Source: a virus. Taken from it: a stretch of 64,000 nucleotides of DNA. How positions within the stretch are numbered: position 1 is the first letter of the stretch; every line of letters begins with the position of its first letter. Positions 22,796-31,318 of this stretch are shown piece by piece. Made by a program: the position numbers and the translations under genes. Location of the stretch: the IMG/VR virus record IMGVR_UViG_3300036715_000153, positions 1 to 64,000 of that record; one strand, 5' to 3'. Under the pieces are notes generated by a model. It was not told the origin of the DNA. It did not search any database and saw only the letters and a list, made by a program, of their open reading frames with translations.

Positions 22796-23228
22796 TTTTG
22801 CTATTCTTTTTCTTGGTTAATTTAACTTCTTCTGCTTCGACAGATTTAGTTAGATATAACTCAGGATTGATAAACTTGGTGCTTATCAGTAACTCGCCAG
22901 TAGACTTACTAACCCAACCCTTATCGGTCGGGATTGCATCTGGAGCGTATCTAGGGGGACTATTGATGTGACCGATATCCGCAATACCAGACCCAGTTAA
23001 TACTTGACCAGCAGTGAGAACTCCAGATGTTGCTGTGATCTCAGTAAGGTCGGCCGTAGAATTTTTTGTATCAGAATCAGCTAACGGAACGTTTGCTTCA
23101 TCACCGGAGATCGACGCCTCAGTAACTCGACTAACCCAGCCTCGTTTAGTAGCTACTGCTGTTGCTTGCGTGTCTGCTGGTGCTTGCGTGTCTGCTGGTG
23201 CGGTGTCGGTTGGAGAATATACTGACAT
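22785..23228 (-). CDS. Hypothetical late protein, 147 aa
   Basis: Near the N-terminus a perfect tandem repeat APADTQ-APADTQ is encoded by two 18-base units. Two copies of a K-x-GWVS motif (KRGWVSRVTEAS and DKGWVSKSTGEL) bracket a Ser/Thr/Ala-rich part. A late box ACTAAATA lies 46 bases upstream, suggesting a virion component. Confidence 0.65.
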   Translation of the reverse strand: MSVYSPTDTAPADTQAPADTQATAVATKRGWVSRVTEASISGDEANVPLADSDTKNSTADLTEITATSGVLTAGQVLTGSGIADIGHINSPPRYAPDAIPTDKGWVSKSTGELLISTKFINPELYLTKSVEAEEVKLTKKKNSKNDK

Positions 23229-23273
23229 GACGATTTCCTATTATTGTGTTAACTAAAATGTTATTACTCCTAC

Positions 23274-23281
23274 TATTTAGT
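23274..23281 (-). promoter_or_regulatory. Late promoter box
   Basis: ACTAAATA on the minus strand, 46 bases before the 22785-23228 gene. Confidence 0.65.
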
Positions 23282-23463
23282 TAAACCGGATTGTGAGTAG
23301 ACTGAAACGGTTGTAGATTTAAGGATCTATCTATTAACACGTGCTTTACTAAAAACCCGTTAATATACTGTGGAGGAGATAACTCTAATATGCTCTGAGT
23401 CGAACCGTTAAAGTTTAAGTCTCCTGGAACTGTAGAGTATGACACACCATCTTTGTTTATCAT
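23281..23463 (-). CDS. Hypothetical protein, 60 aa
   Basis: Starts MINKDGVSYSTVPGDLNFNG, overlapping the helicase stop as ATGA. No family is recognised; its beta-like, polar composition would fit a small structural protein. Confidence 0.6.
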   Translation of the reverse strand: MINKDGVSYSTVPGDLNFNGSTQSILELSPPQYINGFLVKHVLIDRSLNLQPFQSTHNPV

Positions 23464-24827
23464 ACGCTAATTCCCCCACCAGCCTTCTTAATGGCGGGTT
23501 TAGGTGTGTAGTCTTTAGGTTTAATCTCTTGACTAACTTTAGACTGATCATAAGAGCCGGCCTCTGTCAATCTCATTTGATTTAGATTAATCCCACACAC
23601 GAAGCGGTGGTTCGTGCGATCGCTAAATCTCGTCTTCAAAACTTTGAACATAACTTGATCCTGTTCGTCTAGTTCTTCTGTACGGATAATCGCAAACATC
23701 GAATCCACTGTGGATGGTAATCCCATCGACTCCGATGTATTAGTAAGATCTACGTCGGTATTTGCGAACCCCGAACGATTCAACTGTGAGCTCGTAATCA
23801 TAACAGCGTTAAACTCTACTGCGATAGATCTGAGCTCTTCAGCAACAGCCTTAATAATTGTATAGCTATTATTATTGCTTCCAGCTTTATATCTAGAACT
23901 AATCATTAAGTTAAGATAGTCTACTATAATTACATCTGGAGCGAAGTCCTTCTTGATCTTTAACTCGCCCAACAGCGCCCTAATATTAGCGGCGGAGATA
24001 GATGCAGGAGGATACTCTTTAATAAAGAACCGACCATTTGTATTTTTTGCAATCTTCTCGACTTTAGACTTATATGTTTCTAGTGGTATCGCCGGGATAT
24101 CGTACACATCGATACCAAACAAGTTTGCATCGATGCGCTCGCCGATGCGTTCCTCTGATAGCTCAAGTGTAATGTATAAGACATTGTACCCTTGTTTATA
24201 GAAGTGTGCTGCGAGATGCGACTTTACCAGAGACTTGCCGCCACCTGTTTGAGCAAGGAAACAGTTTAACGTCTTACGAGGGAAGCCACCTGCAAGCGCA
24301 CCGTTGATGTCCGATATGTCTGTCTTTAATCTAGCCGTCTGCTCGTGTAACTTTTCATATCGTTCCTCAACGTTTAACGCATAGTCGTGTCCGATTTCAG
24401 TCGACAGGGACACCGAGAGCGCGTCTCTGAGTAGCTCCGGTATAGCTGATCTGGGAAGTTCATCTTCCCCATTAAGTACACCGATAGACCTAACCACAGC
24501 ATTATGACACGCTGCTGCACGAGAGAACTCCTCGGTCTGATCTAGTAACCAATTAATATCCGGAGTTGTAAACGGCTGCTTAACTTCTTCGAGTAGTTGC
24601 AACACCCCCTTAAAGTCAGATTCAGTCAACCCACTTACGTTAGATAACTCCGTCTCGATAATATCAATCGTAGGAATGTTGTTATACTGGGCAGAGTATT
24701 TTTGAATTATATCTAGTAGTTTTTGATCTGCGCGTTCAGTGAAATACTCCGGCTTTAGGAAAGCTGTCGCCTTCCTCGCATACATTGGATTATAAATCAA
24801 GTTACTGAATATTATTTTACTTTGCAT
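23460..24827 (-). CDS. 41: Replicative DNA helicase, gp41/DnaB type
   Basis: 455 aa (T4 gp41 has 475). An N-terminal helical domain precedes a RecA-like core: Walker A QTGGGKS near residue 200, LYITLELSEERIGERIDANLF (H1a-like), Walker B DVIIVDYLNLM, then VMITSSQLNRSG and a C-terminal arginine-finger region (KTRFSDRTNHRF). It is the hexameric helicase that unwinds the fork with primase gp61, which is not in the window. The ATG at 24827 is preferred over a GTG three codons upstream. Confidence 0.92.
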   Translation of the reverse strand: MQSKIIFSNLIYNPMYARKATAFLKPEYFTERADQKLLDIIQKYSAQYNNIPTIDIIETELSNVSGLTESDFKGVLQLLEEVKQPFTTPDINWLLDQTEEFSRAAACHNAVVRSIGVLNGEDELPRSAIPELLRDALSVSLSTEIGHDYALNVEERYEKLHEQTARLKTDISDINGALAGGFPRKTLNCFLAQTGGGKSLVKSHLAAHFYKQGYNVLYITLELSEERIGERIDANLFGIDVYDIPAIPLETYKSKVEKIAKNTNGRFFIKEYPPASISAANIRALLGELKIKKDFAPDVIIVDYLNLMISSRYKAGSNNNSYTIIKAVAEELRSIAVEFNAVMITSSQLNRSGFANTDVDLTNTSESMGLPSTVDSMFAIIRTEELDEQDQVMFKVLKTRFSDRTNHRFVCGINLNQMRLTEAGSYDQSKVSQEIKPKDYTPKPAIKKAGGGISV

Positions 24828-24890
24828 TGATAGCACCGGAATGTGATATGGATTAATATATAGGCATACGATACCTATAAAGTAAAGCTA

Positions 24891-25094
24891 TTAAGACTTT
24901 GTCGGGTTACTCGACGATGAGAATGGGACTCCATTAAACACAAAAGAGGATGTGGCGCTAACCAATCGTTCCGTTTCGTCTCCACACACTGAGCAGAGTA
25001 TGTCTTTCTCAGCAGATGTGTTAATCTCTGACGATTTTAAGATGTAGTCGTCGACATATCCGCATTGTTTGCATTTAAAACTATAAATAGGCAC
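24891..25094 (-). CDS. FmdB-type zinc-ribbon protein, 67 aa
   Basis: MPIYSFKCKQCGYVDDY opens the FmdB fold, with CKQC (8-11) and CSVC (34-37) as zinc ligands, and ends in a serine-rich tail. Lies between the uvsX operon genes and gp41. Possible transcription or DNA-contact role. Confidence 0.75.
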   Translation of the reverse strand: MPIYSFKCKQCGYVDDYILKSSEINTSAEKDILCSVCGDETERLVSATSSFVFNGVPFSSSSNPTKS

Positions 25095-25095
25095 G

Positions 25096-25392
25096 TTAAA
25101 CCTCCAGATTTGGTGGAGTTAATTCTCCAGATTCAATTTTTGCTGCTACGTCCTTTATCGCGAAATTAATAAACTTTTCTACGACAGATTCGATCTCGCC
25201 ATATAACTTAGTTAGGCGCTCTTCGCCACCCTCAAAATATTGGTTCGTTGCAATATCGTACGCGATAGACGTAAAATCGGAATCGTTAGGTATAAGTCTA
25301 AACATTACACCCGTTAGTTCGCCTTCCAACAATACAAACCATTGCGTATCTTCCTCGGTAAAAATTGTAAATGGCGGTAAGTCTCGTTTCAT
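25096..25392 (-). CDS. Hypothetical protein, 98 aa
   Basis: A compact alpha/beta protein (FTIFTEEDTQWFVLLEGELTG). No family recognised. It is in the uvsX unit, overlapping the gene before it by 4 bases. Confidence 0.65.
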   Translation of the reverse strand: MKRDLPPFTIFTEEDTQWFVLLEGELTGVMFRLIPNDSDFTSIAYDIATNQYFEGGEERLTKLYGEIESVVEKFINFAIKDVAAKIESGELTPPNLEV

Positions 25393-25592
25393 TTCCTGTC
25401 TGTCCCTGTGATATGCATCATGTCTAAGTCGTTGTCTTGTGGTAACTTAACTAAAATCGTCTGTTTAAGTCCCGAATCGGACTTAGGGGCAGAAGAAAGA
25501 ACCCTGACGCTCTTCTTCATTAAGTCTTTGGAAAACTTAGCGCGGCGGCGCCGCTCCAGGTAGTTTTGTATTAAGGAAAATAACCACTTCAT
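25389..25592 (-). CDS. Hypothetical basic protein, 67 aa
   Basis: An N-terminal helix MKWLFSLIQNYLERRRRAKF is amphipathic and basic, followed by a beta-like C-terminus. It overlaps the uvsX stop as ATGA, so it may assist recombination, by context only. Confidence 0.6.
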   Translation of the reverse strand: MKWLFSLIQNYLERRRRAKFSKDLMKKSVRVLSSAPKSDSGLKQTILVKLPQDNDLDMMHITGTDRK

Positions 25593-26668
25593 ATAATTTC
25601 TCCTGTCTCTTTGTCAATAGTTTCCTCGATGGATTCGATTGAAGAGTCGTGTCCTTTACCGTACCCAAAGATCGACTTACACCCTTCGTCGATTTTATCT
25701 AGTAGCTCTTTAGTGTAAACCTCTTCTGGGTTCTCATTAATAACTTTACCATAAACAAGGCGACCGTCTGCTAACTTATATCGAACACCCTCTTTAACGA
25801 TAGCACCACAACGTTCGGCGATCTCCAACAATCCATAGTAACGGGACAAACCAGTTTCAAAATCAATCAGACATTCTGCCTGGGAGAATTCTTTTGTAAA
25901 CCTAGATTTCTCGGCTACAGCCCTGATGTTGTTACCTATAACATCCTTTCCATCTTTCTCCTTACGCTTGTTGAGCATAATGATCGTAGATGCCACATAT
26001 TTTAAGCTGTTCCCCCCGCCAATTTCGCGTGGCCGGTACTGATCCATTGTTGCGTAAGCGTGCTGAGTCATCAGTAATGGTACATCTGTACGACCTAACT
26101 TCAATGCGATAACACGGAACGTCGCCTTAATAATTTGATTGCGAGTCATATCCTTTGTCTCAGAGCCTTCAGCCGTATCTGTTATCTCTTTAGTCGTAGA
26201 TAGCATACCGAGCGAGTCGAGTATCATCAACATGGGAGGTCTCTTCGACTTATCCCTATCAGACTGTTCGTACTTATCCAAGATAGTAATACACTGGTGT
26301 CGGAATTCTTGAATAGTAACCACAGGAAGGACAGCAACACGATTAATATCAATACCGCGTGATACAAACATGTCCTTACTAATAGCTGACTCAGATTCAA
26401 AATAGAAACAGAACCCAGTAGGGTTATTATCTAAAAATAGCTTTAGGGCAGTCAGGAATGCGAAACTTTTCCCTGCACCGGGATCTCCAGACATCACCGT
26501 AGCTTTACCCAACGGATAACCACCATAGATAGACCCAGAGATAAGAGCATTCAAACTATATGAACCACTATCCAACCAGCCAGCTACGTCACCACATGCT
26601 ACGCCATCTGCCACGATACTGGCATCTTGATTTTTTGTTGCTTTCAACATTTCTGTGAATAAACTCAT
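25589..26668 (-). CDS. uvsX: UvsX recombinase (RecA family)
   Basis: 359 aa (T4 UvsX about 390). Walker A is GDPGAGKS (61-68), Walker B is MLMILDSLGML, followed by the DNA-binding loop region (TDTAEGSETKDMTRNQ) and PLLMTQHAYATM with QYRPREIGGGNSLKY. It forms presynaptic filaments for strand exchange in recombination-dependent replication, with UvsY (44641-45066) as mediator and UvsW as branch-migration helicase, both in this window. Confidence 0.94.
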   Translation of the reverse strand: MSLFTEMLKATKNQDASIVADGVACGDVAGWLDSGSYSLNALISGSIYGGYPLGKATVMSGDPGAGKSFAFLTALKLFLDNNPTGFCFYFESESAISKDMFVSRGIDINRVAVLPVVTIQEFRHQCITILDKYEQSDRDKSKRPPMLMILDSLGMLSTTKEITDTAEGSETKDMTRNQIIKATFRVIALKLGRTDVPLLMTQHAYATMDQYRPREIGGGNSLKYVASTIIMLNKRKEKDGKDVIGNNIRAVAEKSRFTKEFSQAECLIDFETGLSRYYGLLEIAERCGAIVKEGVRYKLADGRLVYGKVINENPEEVYTKELLDKIDEGCKSIFGYGKGHDSSIESIEETIDKETGEII

Positions 26669-26693
26669 ATACTATTCCTTATTTTCTTAATTA

Positions 26694-26984
26694 CTAAAAA
26701 TCTTCTTTGAGCGTACCTGTAATAATACGATACGCCGTAGTAACTGCATCGTTTTCATGTTCGACTGCATCAATAGACGCTTTATAGTGGATCTTAGCAA
26801 GTTTTGACAACACCTTCTTGGGAATATCGAACTTCTCAGACAGTGCAGCAATAGCATCTTTTACAAATTCACGTTCAGCGGAAGCACGAATCCACGCGTT
26901 ACCAATTTCTTCAAAGGCATCGACGATCTCTTTCTTATCGGCCGGGTTACTTGGTAAGATTACTTCTAGTTGTTCGACGGACAT
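26694..26984 (-). CDS. dsbA: DsbA-like dsDNA-binding protein
   Basis: 96 aa, all-helical: EFVKDAIAALSEKFDIPKKVLSKLAKIHYKASI resembles the T4 DsbA family (late-promoter-region DNA binding). The basic helix-turn helix near residues 52-72 could contact DNA. The assignment rests on pattern and position beside uvsX; moderate certainty. Confidence 0.5.
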   Translation of the reverse strand: MSVEQLEVILPSNPADKKEIVDAFEEIGNAWIRASAEREFVKDAIAALSEKFDIPKKVLSKLAKIHYKASIDAVEHENDAVTTAYRIITGTLKEDF

Positions 26985-27298
26985 TATACAGTCTCCTTAT
27001 TCTTAAAGGCAGTGGAACGCATGTCGCAGAATGTTTGATAGACGGTGCTGTTACGACCATACACGTTACCAGTCTTTTCCAGTTTGCGAGATAGCTTGCT
27101 ACCTGCTGGATTGTGGCTATGTTTATGACCAACCTTACGACATTGTTTTCCTTTTGCATCGCGCGCAGCCTTCATCCATACGTTCAAATCATGAATTTGT
27201 TCGGGGGTCATTTGTTGGGTTTGATCTGCCTGCGATACTACTGTGTCGCCTGTAATCTCGTTAACTACTTCTACGTCTTGCACGTTATCTTCTTGCAT
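26984..27298 (-). CDS. Hypothetical protein, 104 aa
   Basis: The start is the ATG at 27298 (MQEDNVQDVEVV), 8 bases after AAGGAG. Acidic N-terminus, glutamine-rich middle (ADQTQQMTPEQI), basic histidine-containing C-terminal half (RKVGHKHSHNPAGSKLSRKL). Its TAG/ATG junction couples it to the DsbA-like gene. Function unknown. Confidence 0.65.
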   Translation of the reverse strand: MQEDNVQDVEVVNEITGDTVVSQADQTQQMTPEQIHDLNVWMKAARDAKGKQCRKVGHKHSHNPAGSKLSRKLEKTGNVYGRNSTVYQTFCDMRSTAFKNKETV

Positions 27299-27349
27299 TG
27301 TGTTCTCCTTAGTGTTAATCATATATTATATTACAGATACAGTATGTAG

Positions 27350-27691
27350 TCAATCGTTATATACGATCGCACCGTTTTCTTCATCTTCGTTAACTTCACA
27401 TCTAACTAATCCAAATTCATTAATGAGTTCGGTTGCAATCATTTCACACGACTGCGATCCAAAAAAGCAAACGCCATGACCAGTATTATACTTACTCAAC
27501 AGATACTGTTTTATCTTATGACCAAGCTGAATAAACTCGACATCTCGATCTGAATGTGTTACGCCTACGAATGCCTTAATTCCAAACAAGTGACGATGTG
27601 GATGTTTTAAATAACTAACTTCGTCGATATCACAATTTGCCCAATTATGAATACCTTCGATTTTTAGTGTGCAATATACTTCTGTTTTCAT
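27350..27691 (-). CDS. HRH-motif protein, possibly QueD/PTPS-fold
   Basis: 113 aa with EGIHNWANC, then YLKHPHRHLFGIKAFVGVTHSDRDVEFIQLG (about 27-57) and SCEMIATELINEF near 81-93. This belongs to a family spread among phages whose histidine pattern and conserved E resemble 6-pyruvoyl/6-carboxy-tetrahydropterin synthases. It sits at the end of the deazaguanine block, but function is inferred only. Confidence 0.5.
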   Translation of the reverse strand: MKTEVYCTLKIEGIHNWANCDIDEVSYLKHPHRHLFGIKAFVGVTHSDRDVEFIQLGHKIKQYLLSKYNTGHGVCFFGSQSCEMIATELINEFGLVRCEVNEDEENGAIVYND

Positions 27692-27692
27692 G

Positions 27693-28721
27693 TTATAGTT
27701 CCCTGAGTTTGTTAATTAGTATTGTTGCTGAGAAGAAATTCTCTTTTTGGAACTGTCTATTCCGAATCATCGAATGGACAAAATATTCGTACCCCTCGAT
27801 CAAATCTGTAATACGATTTGCTAAGTACCTAATATCGGTCATATCCTTACGTTGATACCTAAATACATCATCTACGTACATCTCGGCGTATGATAAGTGG
27901 TTTGGTACTAGGGGTAAACAGTTTGCAACCATTGCCTCATACTGACAGATACCGAGCGTCTCTAAATCTGCTGCAGAGAACATAACCTTAGCCCTGGCTA
28001 ACGTAGCATGATACTGGTCTTTGGTCATGTTGTGTCTTTGTGGGACGATAAACTCATACTGCGGTAACATCTTTGCCAGCGCATCAAATACTTCGACGTG
28101 CTTCTCTGGAGAGATTCTATGTGGAAACACAACTACGTTTTCTTTCATTATACCCGGGAATGGAATGTCGTTAATATACTCCATCGGAAATCCAGAACGC
28201 AGGATGCGTTGATCATATGCACTTCCGCCCAGAGTATCTATAAACTGATCGATGTGTGATTCAGTTGCAAAGACATTTACGTCCGCTGCGTTAAACATTG
28301 CTCGCTCTGCGTGATATGACCAGTTCTTGTCCATCATCCGTCCAAGTGGATCTTCTGCAATATAACTACCAGCATGCCAAAGTGAAACTATCTTAAACTT
28401 CTTGCCGAGTAGGTCTTTAATATACTTCAACATCAACACAACTGGATTCCAGCCGTCGGTTACCAAGATAACATCTTCGTCTTTAACTGCGCCAGAATTA
28501 ATTAACGAAATTATCTTAATAGCTTGTTGAGATTTCCAGATATTTGTTTCTGCGAAATTAAGAAACGCACCTGGAGTGGATTCGACCATGCCCATATCAC
28601 CATCAACAGATTCTACTTCAAATCCCGAATCGCTTAACAGGTTAGGGATGTGTCTATACCACTGACCGGTGTATCTCGTTGGAACGGATTCTAAACTTAA
28701 TATCCAAATCTTCTTACTCAT
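27693..28721 (-). CDS. GT-B type glycosyltransferase
   Basis: 342 aa. The C-terminal half has the family 4-like pattern VVFPHRISPEKHVEVFDALAKML (about 196-218) and the sugar-nucleotide site SAADLETLGICQYEAMVANCLPLV (about 249-272, E-x7-E type). The N-terminal half starts KIWILSLESVPTRYTGQWYRHIP. It lies in the deazaguanine gene block, so the acceptor could be a modified base or DNA, as in other phages; this is inference, and a surface glycan is possible. Confidence 0.72.
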   Translation of the reverse strand: MSKKIWILSLESVPTRYTGQWYRHIPNLLSDSGFEVESVDGDMGMVESTPGAFLNFAETNIWKSQQAIKIISLINSGAVKDEDVILVTDGWNPVVLMLKYIKDLLGKKFKIVSLWHAGSYIAEDPLGRMMDKNWSYHAERAMFNAADVNVFATESHIDQFIDTLGGSAYDQRILRSGFPMEYINDIPFPGIMKENVVVFPHRISPEKHVEVFDALAKMLPQYEFIVPQRHNMTKDQYHATLARAKVMFSAADLETLGICQYEAMVANCLPLVPNHLSYAEMYVDDVFRYQRKDMTDIRYLANRITDLIEGYEYFVHSMIRNRQFQKENFFSATILINKLREL

Positions 28722-29232
28722 TAATAATTATATCCTTTCCGTACTTTTCCCATGGGGTGAACGTGTTTGGTTGTTTCGCATTATGTACCCACACCCCGGT
28801 ATTAGTCGCATTAAAGTCCACATCATCGACTTTAATATATAAGTTCTTAATACTATCAGCATACGGCAACTTACACGAAACAGTCAAACAAAATAGATCG
28901 CTATCTGCTAGACTGTATGAATGCAACAGTGTCGAAATTTGTTTATACAGTATAACATCTAAGTCTATCGTTGTAAACGATTTGTAGGTGTTCACTAACC
29001 ATGATGCCAACTCGACCCACTTATGTAAGTTGGTTGATGTGATAGAATGATTCGCACCTAAATAGACATGCTCGCAATCATACATCTCATAATTTTTAAC
29101 GATCTCTTTAATATCTGTATCTGGGTCAGAAACAAACAGAGTCGTCCTGGAAACAAATATCGTTTGTTCTATCTCTTCCCCGATAAACATATTCACACCA
29201 GATGCGGTACCTGTGGTGTACTCTCGTTTCAT
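28714..29232 (-). CDS. Hypothetical protein of the deazaguanine block, 172 aa
   Basis: Not recognised. It contains TIFVSRTTLFVSDPD, YLGANHSITSTNLHKWVELASWLV and DLFCLTVSCKLPYADSIKNLYIKVDDVDFN. The layout is that of a small alpha/beta enzyme domain. It overlaps the DpdA-like gene by 4 bases and the glycosyltransferase gene by 8, so it is co-translated with both and probably works in the same pathway. Confidence 0.65.
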   Translation of the reverse strand: MKREYTTGTASGVNMFIGEEIEQTIFVSRTTLFVSDPDTDIKEIVKNYEMYDCEHVYLGANHSITSTNLHKWVELASWLVNTYKSFTTIDLDVILYKQISTLLHSYSLADSDLFCLTVSCKLPYADSIKNLYIKVDDVDFNATNTGVWVHNAKQPNTFTPWEKYGKDIIINE

Positions 29233-30497
29233 GCAAAGAACTCCGATAATGTATTGGGTTGCGAACTATTGATTCTATCTGAGGAACAGTGTTTACCTAC
29301 GTGTGTATTCCAGTGATTGAAGTCGTCTAGTGTATGTACGTCATACAATGAATTAAAGATTGCTTCCTCTTTCCTGGTTCCGGCAACCACAACAATCTTA
29401 TCACGCGTATTAGTATTTGCAACGTTTTCCATAAAGTTAGCTGCCCCACTAAGAATCCAAATAACCATAGACTTAATTGCGCTATGTCTTTTGCCATACT
29501 TAGCTTCGAACTTCTTAGAAGCCAGGTTCACACCATCGAAGAACTCATTATGTCCACAGTGGATATCAAACCATTTACTCACGTCGTCATATATAGATTT
29601 TATTACACCTGGCTCTAAATGTCTAGTGATATTAATATCTGCAGAACCTGTGCAGTATCTTCCATAATGTGGAGATGATGAGTGTGTAGTAGAATCGAAG
29701 CTAATGTGGGTATCTTTATACAAACCATTATTCACAAAAGTAATCGTAGGCAGCATGCGAGATAAAGACCCAACACCCAACAAGTGTAGATGTTTGTGCG
29801 TTACGTCTAATGGTAGTTGTGTATAGTAAAACGCACGACTAATATCTTCTAATGTACCCCTTCCATGCGCACCAGAAGATAGCGCAACACCGCCGATGTA
29901 CTGATGTAGATCCGTTGGAATTTCTTTAATGACTAGATCTGCCCAGTTCATAAAACTATCGTAGTCGTTACCATGACAGATCATCACAGGACGAGTAGAA
30001 CACTTAGCATTATTGAAAAACTCGATCTGCTCTAATAGATTGAGCCCAGACTGCTTAGCACACGCGTCAACTTTATTAAAGTCAAACCAACGACCAGATG
30101 TATCTAATCGCTTAGACCGGTCGCCAGACATAGACAGTGGAATTTCATCAAACGACATACCAACAGAGGCAGACTCAGACTGATTCAAATATACCTTACG
30201 TTTCATTTCTGGAGTAATCTTCGCTCCAAGCGTAATTGCTTGTAGACCTCCAGAATCTGCATACAAGTTCTTAATATGATTCCCGTATGTGCCTTTAATT
30301 AACTTACCGAACCTAGCCTCAGAGAATGCGTTATACAGTAACGAGAAGTCGTATCCCCTACTGTTCATACGATCAAACATATCAGCGATGTCTTGAATAA
30401 GTTCTGGGTCGGTTAGTGCCTCTTGAAACAAGATACGAGTAAAAGATACCCCAGATAAAACATATTCATATCTATTGCCGTTTGCTGTTTCTATCAT
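29229..30497 (-). CDS. DpdA-like guanine transglycosylase
   Basis: 422 aa with landmarks of the TGT/DpdA barrel: LYADSGGLQAI near 78-88 (conserved Asp and substrate pocket), MSFDEIPLS, MICHGNDYDSFMNW, GGVALSSGAHGRGT near 203-216, and HLLGVGSLSRMLPTITF ahead of FDSTTHSS (second Asp region). DpdA enzymes exchange guanine in DNA for a 7-deazaguanine precursor. FolE, QueD and QueE follow upstream in the same transcription direction, supporting DNA as target. Confidence 0.8.
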   Translation of the reverse strand: MIETANGNRYEYVLSGVSFTRILFQEALTDPELIQDIADMFDRMNSRGYDFSLLYNAFSEARFGKLIKGTYGNHIKNLYADSGGLQAITLGAKITPEMKRKVYLNQSESASVGMSFDEIPLSMSGDRSKRLDTSGRWFDFNKVDACAKQSGLNLLEQIEFFNNAKCSTRPVMICHGNDYDSFMNWADLVIKEIPTDLHQYIGGVALSSGAHGRGTLEDISRAFYYTQLPLDVTHKHLHLLGVGSLSRMLPTITFVNNGLYKDTHISFDSTTHSSSPHYGRYCTGSADINITRHLEPGVIKSIYDDVSKWFDIHCGHNEFFDGVNLASKKFEAKYGKRHSAIKSMVIWILSGAANFMENVANTNTRDKIVVVAGTRKEEAIFNSLYDVHTLDDFNHWNTHVGKHCSSDRINSSQPNTLSEFFA

Positions 30498-31315
30498 TTG
30501 ATGCCTTTAAAAGTGACGTACCTAAAACCACCGGATACGTAATGATCCCAAACTGGGCGTGTAATTTCTCTTACCTCTATATTAACACCAAACACCCCTC
30601 GAAGTCTAGAAGAAAGTTTAGCATTGTCTGCGAACTCGTCGCTCAAAATATATACGTCAACGTCACTAGCTTTAGTTGCGCGATTGAAACCGTACGATCC
30701 ACCGATTAAACAGTCTTGCCCGAGAACGTCGCCGAACAATTCTAGTTCTTCGTCAGATAAGATACGTTTAATCTTACCTAACATATCTTTAAAGATTAGT
30801 TCTCGATCAATACGCTGCACATACACACCGTGAATTAATTCCAACTCGCCGATAAGTTTACACAGATGACGATCTACGTTATCTCTAAACGATTCAGGAG
30901 GACGACTACCGTCATCGTGATATTTTAGTGGACTGAGGTAGTATAGTGTGTCGTATGTCCTGCACCAGTTAACAACAAAGTCCCACACATAGCCAATCCT
31001 ACCATACTGGTATTCCATGTACGCATAAAAGTCTAAGACAGATCGGTCAGATACGATTACATCTGTACCGTCTCTCAAAAGCATTTCGGTCTCTTTGCAG
31101 ACCATATTGAATACGACATTATACTGTGCGAGGATATCTGTCTCGAGCTTTTCACGATCAAAACAAAGACGGCGATCTTGTTGTAAGACACCGTCAGCCA
31201 AGATACCAAGGCGCTTGAGTTTACCCATTAACTCGTAGACTAATGTAGTCTTACCTGCAGAAGATGTACCAATAACTGCAAACTTAGTTTTAGGTATTTG
31301 TACTTGTTCTGTCAT
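30494..31315 (-). CDS. P-loop kinase fused to nucleotidyltransferase
   Basis: 273 aa. N-terminal P-loop GTSSAGKTT (16-24) and VIVSDRSVLDFYAYMEY (lid and substrate region of nucleoside-kinase-like AAA_28 proteins). C-terminal DNA polymerase beta-type motif GGSYGFNRATKASDVDVYIL (about 204-223, G-S-x9-SDVD). The fusion could phosphorylate and nucleotidylate a small molecule, as NadR-type enzymes do. Its overlap with the DpdA-like gene ties it to that pathway. The substrate is unknown. Confidence 0.75.
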   Translation of the reverse strand: MTEQVQIPKTKFAVIGTSSAGKTTLVYELMGKLKRLGILADGVLQQDRRLCFDREKLETDILAQYNVVFNMVCKETEMLLRDGTDVIVSDRSVLDFYAYMEYQYGRIGYVWDFVVNWCRTYDTLYYLSPLKYHDDGSRPPESFRDNVDRHLCKLIGELELIHGVYVQRIDRELIFKDMLGKIKRILSDEELELFGDVLGQDCLIGGSYGFNRATKASDVDVYILSDEFADNAKLSSRLRGVFGVNIEVREITRPVWDHYVSGGFRYVTFKGIK

Positions 31316-31318
31316 ACG

